This document shows positions 60,367 to 64,000 of a stretch of 64,000 nucleotides of DNA, one piece after another. Each line of letters starts with the position of its first letter. Within the stretch, counting starts at the first letter, position 1. Under the pieces are notes generated by a model. That model was not told the DNA's origin, searched no databases, and saw only the letters and a program-made list of their open reading frames with translations. This stretch comes from Flavobacterium beibuense F44-8 (GTDB lineage: Bacteria > Bacteroidota > Bacteroidia > Flavobacteriales > Flavobacteriaceae): assembly GCF_000769915.1 (NCBI RefSeq), contig NZ_JRLV01000003.1:62001-126000 (forward strand). The letters are read 5' to 3'. Both the position numbers and the translations under genes were made by a program.

Positions 60367-61362
60367 CTATAAACTATTGTTAAAATTTTTCTTACCCGAA
60401 ACGAAATAATCGTAAACAATACTCTTTGCTTTATAGTAGTTTTTGTATTGTTTTGATTCTCTTTTGTTTAAAAATTTAAACAGGAGGGTGTAAAAATAAA
60501 AATGTGCTTTTAGCACTGCCCATAAATGAGCAAATTTTCCCTGAAAAATAAATCGAAGTCCGGCAATACCGTCAAAAAATAAACGTATAAAAAGCACAGG
60601 TATCAGTTTTCCTTTTGGTAAATTTTTGGTCATCATCCAAAGGGAGTTCCTAAAATTAAGAAAAGTCTTTTTAGGATTGGTGTTTTTTAAGGTAGCTCCG
60701 CCTACATGGTATACATATGAACTTCCACAAAATTTTATTTTATGGTTTTTATTAAAGGCTCTCCAGCATAAATCAATTTCTTCCTGGTGAGCAAAAAAGT
60801 CTTCGTCAAGTCCGCCCAGTTCCCAAAACACATTTTTACGGATAAAAAAACATGCTCCAGAAGCCCAGAATATCTCCGTTTCATCATTGTACTGTCCGTT
60901 ATCCTTTTCGAGAGTTTCAAAAACACGACCGCGACAGTAGGGGAAACCATATTTATCTAAAAAACCTCCGGCTGCACCGGCATATTCAAAAGTCTCTCTG
61001 TTGTAATAATCCAGTATTTTAGGCTGAATTATAGCTGTTTCGGGGTCTTTTTCAAATAAGCCGGCAATTGGTAATAACCAGTTTTCAGTAACTTCAATAT
61101 CTGAATTTACTAAAGCGTATATTTCTTCATCAACCTGTTTTAAGGCTTCGTTATATCCTTTAGCGTAACCGTAATTTCCGGTATTCTCAATAATTTTTAT
61201 TTGAGGAAAAGCTGATTTTACATAAGTAACAGATTCGTCTGTAGAGGCGTTATCGGCTACATATATAGCAGCATTCTCCGAATATTTTATTACAAAAGGC
61301 AGGAACTCTTCTAAAAGTTTCTTTCCGTTCCAGTTTAAAATTACTACAGCTATATTATTCAT
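60367..61362 (-). CDS. Glycosyltransferase family 2
   Basis: A 331-residue GT-A fold enzyme. IAVVILNWNGKKLLEEFLP opens the family; VADNASTDESV and ALVNSDIEVTENWLLP hold the sugar-nucleotide and metal-binding acidic residues, and EEIDLCWRAFNKNHKI is the acceptor-side element. Rhamnosyltransferase-like members act on cell-surface glycans. Its start overlaps the HsdR_N-like stop by four bases, so the two are translated together. Confidence 0.9.
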   Translation of the reverse strand: MNNIAVVILNWNGKKLLEEFLPFVIKYSENAAIYVADNASTDESVTYVKSAFPQIKIIENTGNYGYAKGYNEALKQVDEEIYALVNSDIEVTENWLLPIAGLFEKDPETAIIQPKILDYYNRETFEYAGAAGGFLDKYGFPYCRGRVFETLEKDNGQYNDETEIFWASGACFFIRKNVFWELGGLDEDFFAHQEEIDLCWRAFNKNHKIKFCGSSYVYHVGGATLKNTNPKKTFLNFRNSLWMMTKNLPKGKLIPVLFIRLFFDGIAGLRFIFQGKFAHLWAVLKAHFYFYTLLFKFLNKRESKQYKNYYKAKSIVYDYFVSGKKNFNNSL

Positions 61363-61811
61363 TGGTTGAGTGTAAATTCAGGCAGATTGCGTAAGAACTG
61401 GTATTGTTCCTTTTCATAATCCATTTGGCAAAAGTAATGATTTAAACCGTTTGTGACCATCATATAGTCGGCTTTTAAAACCATGTTATAACGGGCTATC
61501 TGGTCAAAAACATTCTGGGTTATTTTTACTTCGGGAGCTTTACATTCAACAAGGAGGAAAATACTGCCGTCAGGATTAAAAACTACAGCATCATATCGTT
61601 TTGTAAGTCCGTTAACCTTAAGTACTTTCTCTACATTAATATACGATTTTGGGTATTTCTGTTCAAGCAGTAAATACTGTACCACATGCTGCCTTACCCA
61701 TTCTTCGGGAGTAAGGAGAATGAATTTTTTACGTATTTCATCAAAAATGGCGATTTTATTTTCACTATTTTTGAATCGGAAAGTATAATTAGGAAAATTA
61801 AGCTTTTGCAT
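61359..61811 (-). CDS. Type I restriction HsdR N-terminal-like nuclease domain protein
   Basis: A 150-residue stand-alone PD-(D/E)xK domain. RYDAVVFNPDGSIFLLVECKAP contains the catalytic Asp and the Glu-x-Lys pair; EEWVRQHVVQYLL is typical of HsdR_N proteins. No helicase domain, methylase or specificity gene is present, so it is not a working restriction system here. It is a conserved neighbour of holA in flavobacteria. The -7 box ends five bases before the start. Confidence 0.87.
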   Translation of the reverse strand: MQKLNFPNYTFRFKNSENKIAIFDEIRKKFILLTPEEWVRQHVVQYLLLEQKYPKSYINVEKVLKVNGLTKRYDAVVFNPDGSIFLLVECKAPEVKITQNVFDQIARYNMVLKADYMMVTNGLNHYFCQMDYEKEQYQFLRNLPEFTLNQ

Positions 61812-61815
61812 AAGG

Positions 61816-61823
61816 CAAATGTA
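61816..61823 (-). promoter_or_regulatory. -7 box (TACATTTG on minus strand), near-leaderless
   Basis: Exact TAnnTTTG match only five bases upstream of the HsdR_N-like start codon. Confidence 0.5.
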
Positions 61824-61861
61824 TAGTTTTTTTAATTTTTAACTGATTAAACTATTATCCG

Positions 61862-62866
61862 GTGGACGAAGTAATTAAGATTGTTAACGATATTAAGCAG
61901 GGCAATATTAAGCCCATTTATTTTTTTATGGGGGAAGAGCCTTACTATATTGACAGGCTTACCGATTATATTGAAGACAATATTCTTACTGAAGAAGAAA
62001 AGGGTTTTAACCAAACGGTTTTATATGGTAAGGATGTTAGTCTGGAAGATGTTATGTCCAGTGCCCGTAGGTATCCTATGATGTCCGAAAGACAGGTGGT
62101 AATTGTAAAAGAAGCTCAGGAGCTTTCCCGTGCTATAGATAAACTGGAGGCTTATGCTCAAAACCCGCAGCCTACCACGGTATTAGTGTTTGCTTATAAA
62201 TACAAAACGCTGGACAAACGTAAAAAGGTTACCAAAACGCTTGAGAAAGCCGGACTGGTATTTGAAAGCAAAAAACTTTATGAAAATCAGGTAGGAGAGT
62301 GGATAAAAAGAGTGCTTTCGGGCAAAGGATATACCATTGAACCTAAAGCCGCTGCAATGCTGGTTGAGTTTTTAGGTAACGATTTGAGTAAAATAAACAA
62401 TGAGCTTGAAAAGCTTATTATAATCCTGCCGAAAGGAACAGCCATATCTCCTAAGCATGTAGAGGAAAACATAGGTATAAGTAAGGATTATAATGTTTTT
62501 GAGCTGCGTAAAGCAATAGGGGAGAGAGATCAGTTAAAGGCTTACAGAATTGCCGACCACTTTTCTCAAAACCCAAAAGATAACCCACTTGTAATGACAA
62601 CGGGATTGGTTTTCGGTTTCTTTTCTCAGTTACTGCAATATCACGGACTTAAAGATAAAAGCGCTGCTAATGCAGCGAGGGTGTTGAAGGTTAATCCGTA
62701 CTTTATGAAAGACTACGACATCGCATTACGTAATTATCCTATGAAAAAAGTAAGTGCCATTGTAGCTGCATTAAGAGATATTGATGTGAAGAGTAAAGGG
62801 GTGGGAGCAAATGCAATATCACAGGCCGATTTGTTAAAAGAGATGCTTGTTAAGATATTTAATTGA
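61862..62866 (+). CDS. holA: DNA polymerase III, delta subunit
   Basis: A 334-residue clamp-loader subunit starting at GTG. The N-terminal KPIYFFMGEEPYYIDRLTDYI (about 16-36) is typical of HolA, with the AAA-like lid and C-terminal collar domain following. It opens the beta clamp on DNA. It is divergent from the HsdR_N-like gene. Confidence 0.93.
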   Translation: MDEVIKIVNDIKQGNIKPIYFFMGEEPYYIDRLTDYIEDNILTEEEKGFNQTVLYGKDVSLEDVMSSARRYPMMSERQVVIVKEAQELSRAIDKLEAYAQNPQPTTVLVFAYKYKTLDKRKKVTKTLEKAGLVFESKKLYENQVGEWIKRVLSGKGYTIEPKAAAMLVEFLGNDLSKINNELEKLIIILPKGTAISPKHVEENIGISKDYNVFELRKAIGERDQLKAYRIADHFSQNPKDNPLVMTTGLVFGFFSQLLQYHGLKDKSAANAARVLKVNPYFMKDYDIALRNYPMKKVSAIVAALRDIDVKSKGVGANAISQADLLKEMLVKIFN

Positions 62867-62917
62867 TAAAAATATACGATATTTGCAGGCTTAATCCTGT
62901 AATAAAGAATATACAAA

Positions 62918-63097
62918 ATGGGAATGAATAAAAACACCATCTTCGGATGGGCTTCTTTTATATTGTTTTTAATTGGCGCGGCGCTTGTTTTACTTGGGGT
63001 TTTAAAATATCCTGATTATGCTATTGGTTTTTCGGTAGTTGGGATAGGTTTCTTTGCTATATCATGGGCTTTTAATGCTTTAAAAGGCAGGGTTTAA
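62918..63097 (+). CDS. CAL67264-type small membrane protein (59 aa)
   Basis: A short frame beginning MGMNKNTIFGWASFILFLIG and ending NALKGRV, with two hydrophobic helices (about 9-27 and 33-51). The FFAISWAFNALKGRV end and the GxLKYPDY loop match a flavobacterial small membrane protein family named after CAL67264. It follows holA by 51 bp on the same strand. Confidence 0.8.
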   Translation: MGMNKNTIFGWASFILFLIGAALVLLGVLKYPDYAIGFSVVGIGFFAISWAFNALKGRV

Positions 63098-63229
63098 TTT
63101 AACAGATTTTTTCCTGTAAAAAATTGTAATAAAATTAATGTTTTAACATTTTATGTTAGAATGTATTTTTTATTACCTTTACCTAATTGTATCCTATTTG
63201 TTTAAGTAAAATACCCCATTGCTTTACTA

Positions 63230-64000
63230 ATGGAAAAAAATCATTTTCCTATACCACCTAACGAAAAGGAAAGGTTAGAGGCTCTTAGTAGTTACAATAT
63301 ACTTGATACCTTTTCTGAGAAAGAATTTGATGACATAGTTCATCTTGCTTCTTATATCTATAAAACTCCTATTGCTTTAGTCTCTTTTATTGATAAAGAC
63401 CGACAATGGTATAAGGCAAGAATAGGAATGGAAGTTTCCGAAATGCCGAGACAGGACACTTTTTGCCAGCATGTAATTATGCAGGATGAATGTGTTGTGG
63501 TACCCGATGCTACAAAGCACCCTATTTTTAAGGATAATGCTAATGTGCAGGGTGAATTTGGAGTTCGATTTTATGCTGGTGTTCCTTTAAAAACAGATGA
63601 TGGATTAAATATAGGTACTATATGTGTTGTAGATACTGTAGTTAGGGAAATAGATGAAGATCAGCGTAAGGCTCTTTCTACATTGGCTCACCATGTAATG
63701 AACCAATTAGAGATACGAAAAAGAAATATAAATCTTAGGGAAGAAGTAGCCAGAATGGCTAAAAAAGAGCTTGAATCTGTAAACAGGGAACTGGAAAGCT
63801 ACAAAACTGCACTTGATGAAACCTCGGGTATATTAATATTTGATAAAGAAGGTATAATTACATTTGTTAATGAAACCACCTGTGATTATAGCGGATATAC
63901 TAAAGAAGAACTGATAGGTACTCATATTAAAGAAACTAATACAGGGTATAATAAAGATAGTATTTACACTAGTTTATGGAATACTGTTAGTGCCGGCTAT
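63230..64000 (+). CDS. GAF-PAS sensor protein, N-terminal part (3' truncated by window)
   Basis: 257 codons are visible from the ATG at 63230 and the frame is open at the window end. A GAF domain (about 20-165), with PIPPNEKERLEALSSYNILD, DTFCQHVIM and FYAGVPLKTDDGLNIGTICV, is of the kind seen in flavobacterial sensor kinases. A coiled linker (about 170-200) leads to a PAS domain beginning LDETSGILIFDKEGIITFVN. A histidine kinase or cyclase probably follows, but this cannot be seen. Confidence 0.85.
   Translation, partial: MEKNHFPIPPNEKERLEALSSYNILDTFSEKEFDDIVHLASYIYKTPIALVSFIDKDRQWYKARIGMEVSEMPRQDTFCQHVIMQDECVVVPDATKHPIFKDNANVQGEFGVRFYAGVPLKTDDGLNIGTICVVDTVVREIDEDQRKALSTLAHHVMNQLEIRKRNINLREEVARMAKKELESVNRELESYKTALDETSGILIFDKEGIITFVNETTCDYSGYTKEELIGTHIKETNTGYNKDSIYTSLWNTVSAGY

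Noticed and set aside
61421..61433. Further Crp/Fnr operator (CCATTTGGCAAA)
   Set aside because: Only the right half matches and it lies within the HsdR_N-like coding sequence, so it is probably chance.
61359..61811. Type I restriction-modification system
   Set aside because: Only the HsdR_N-like domain is present; hsdM, hsdS and the helicase motor are missing.

Overview
The window is chromosomal DNA from a member of the Bacteroidota, most likely a Flavobacterium-like Flavobacteriaceae. The evidence is low GC, many -7 boxes of the Bacteroidota form TAnnTTTG, small lineage-specific families (DUF5362, DUF4293, DUF6146, DUF434, TIGR02757, CAL67264-type), a Rho protein with a long disordered insertion, and a serC / hydroxyacid dehydrogenase / acyl-CoA reductase / ferredoxin block typical of flavobacteria. 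No rRNA, CRISPR array, transposase or integrase was seen. One tRNA gene, tRNA-Ser(UGA), is present.

Layout. 1-6.0 kb: end of a WYL regulator, DinB protein, ornithine aminotransferase, small membrane proteins, Smr protein, a lipoprotein with a duplicated domain, and a cysteine desulfurase. 6.0-7.2 kb: a PadR regulator, a membrane protein and a small paralogue of its C-terminus, with two nearly identical operator-like sites. 7.2-16.2 kb: S9 dipeptidyl peptidase, Cys/Met PLP enzyme with divergent Lrp regulator, carboxylesterase, OmpW, first dihydrolipoyl dehydrogenase, DUF4293. 16.4-26.5 kb: rho, then a co-directional run of pyrR, pyrB, STAS-like protein, rnz, pdxH, sixA-like, ppk1, ppx, macro-domain protein and a 48-residue membrane protein. 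26.5-34.8 kb: TIGR02757, LolD-like ATPase, MsrA, DUF6787/DUF6146-like proteins, serine biosynthesis, LuxC-like reductase, ferredoxin, DUF434.

34.9-45.7 kb looks accessory. It holds a membrane protein, a YjdI-type Fe-S protein, an SDR, an orphan contractile-tail sheath gene, a PLP decarboxylase whose start codon lies in a 12-bp hairpin, two paralogous genes of unknown function, a Crp/Fnr regulator with an aldo/keto reductase sharing a 16-bp operator, a BCCT transporter, and degenerate repeats beside tRNA-Ser. 45.9-63.1 kb is core again: ribBA-like protein, LptF/G, LolA, FtsK, DgkA, Tpx, an HMA-AraC fusion, a peroxiredoxin-thioredoxin-DUF6952 operon, NhaC, DUF305, TPM, second dihydrolipoyl dehydrogenase, OmpA lipoprotein, glycosyltransferase, HsdR_N-like protein, holA and a CAL67264-type protein. 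The window ends inside a GAF-PAS sensor gene.

The main leads are the unannotated regulatory circuits (PadR; Crp/Fnr-AKR; decarboxylase hairpin), the orphan sheath, the paralogous unknown family with the repeat scar next to tRNA-Ser, and the RibBA whose cyclohydrolase half lacks its zinc cysteines. No clearly new multi-gene system could be proved from sequence reading alone.
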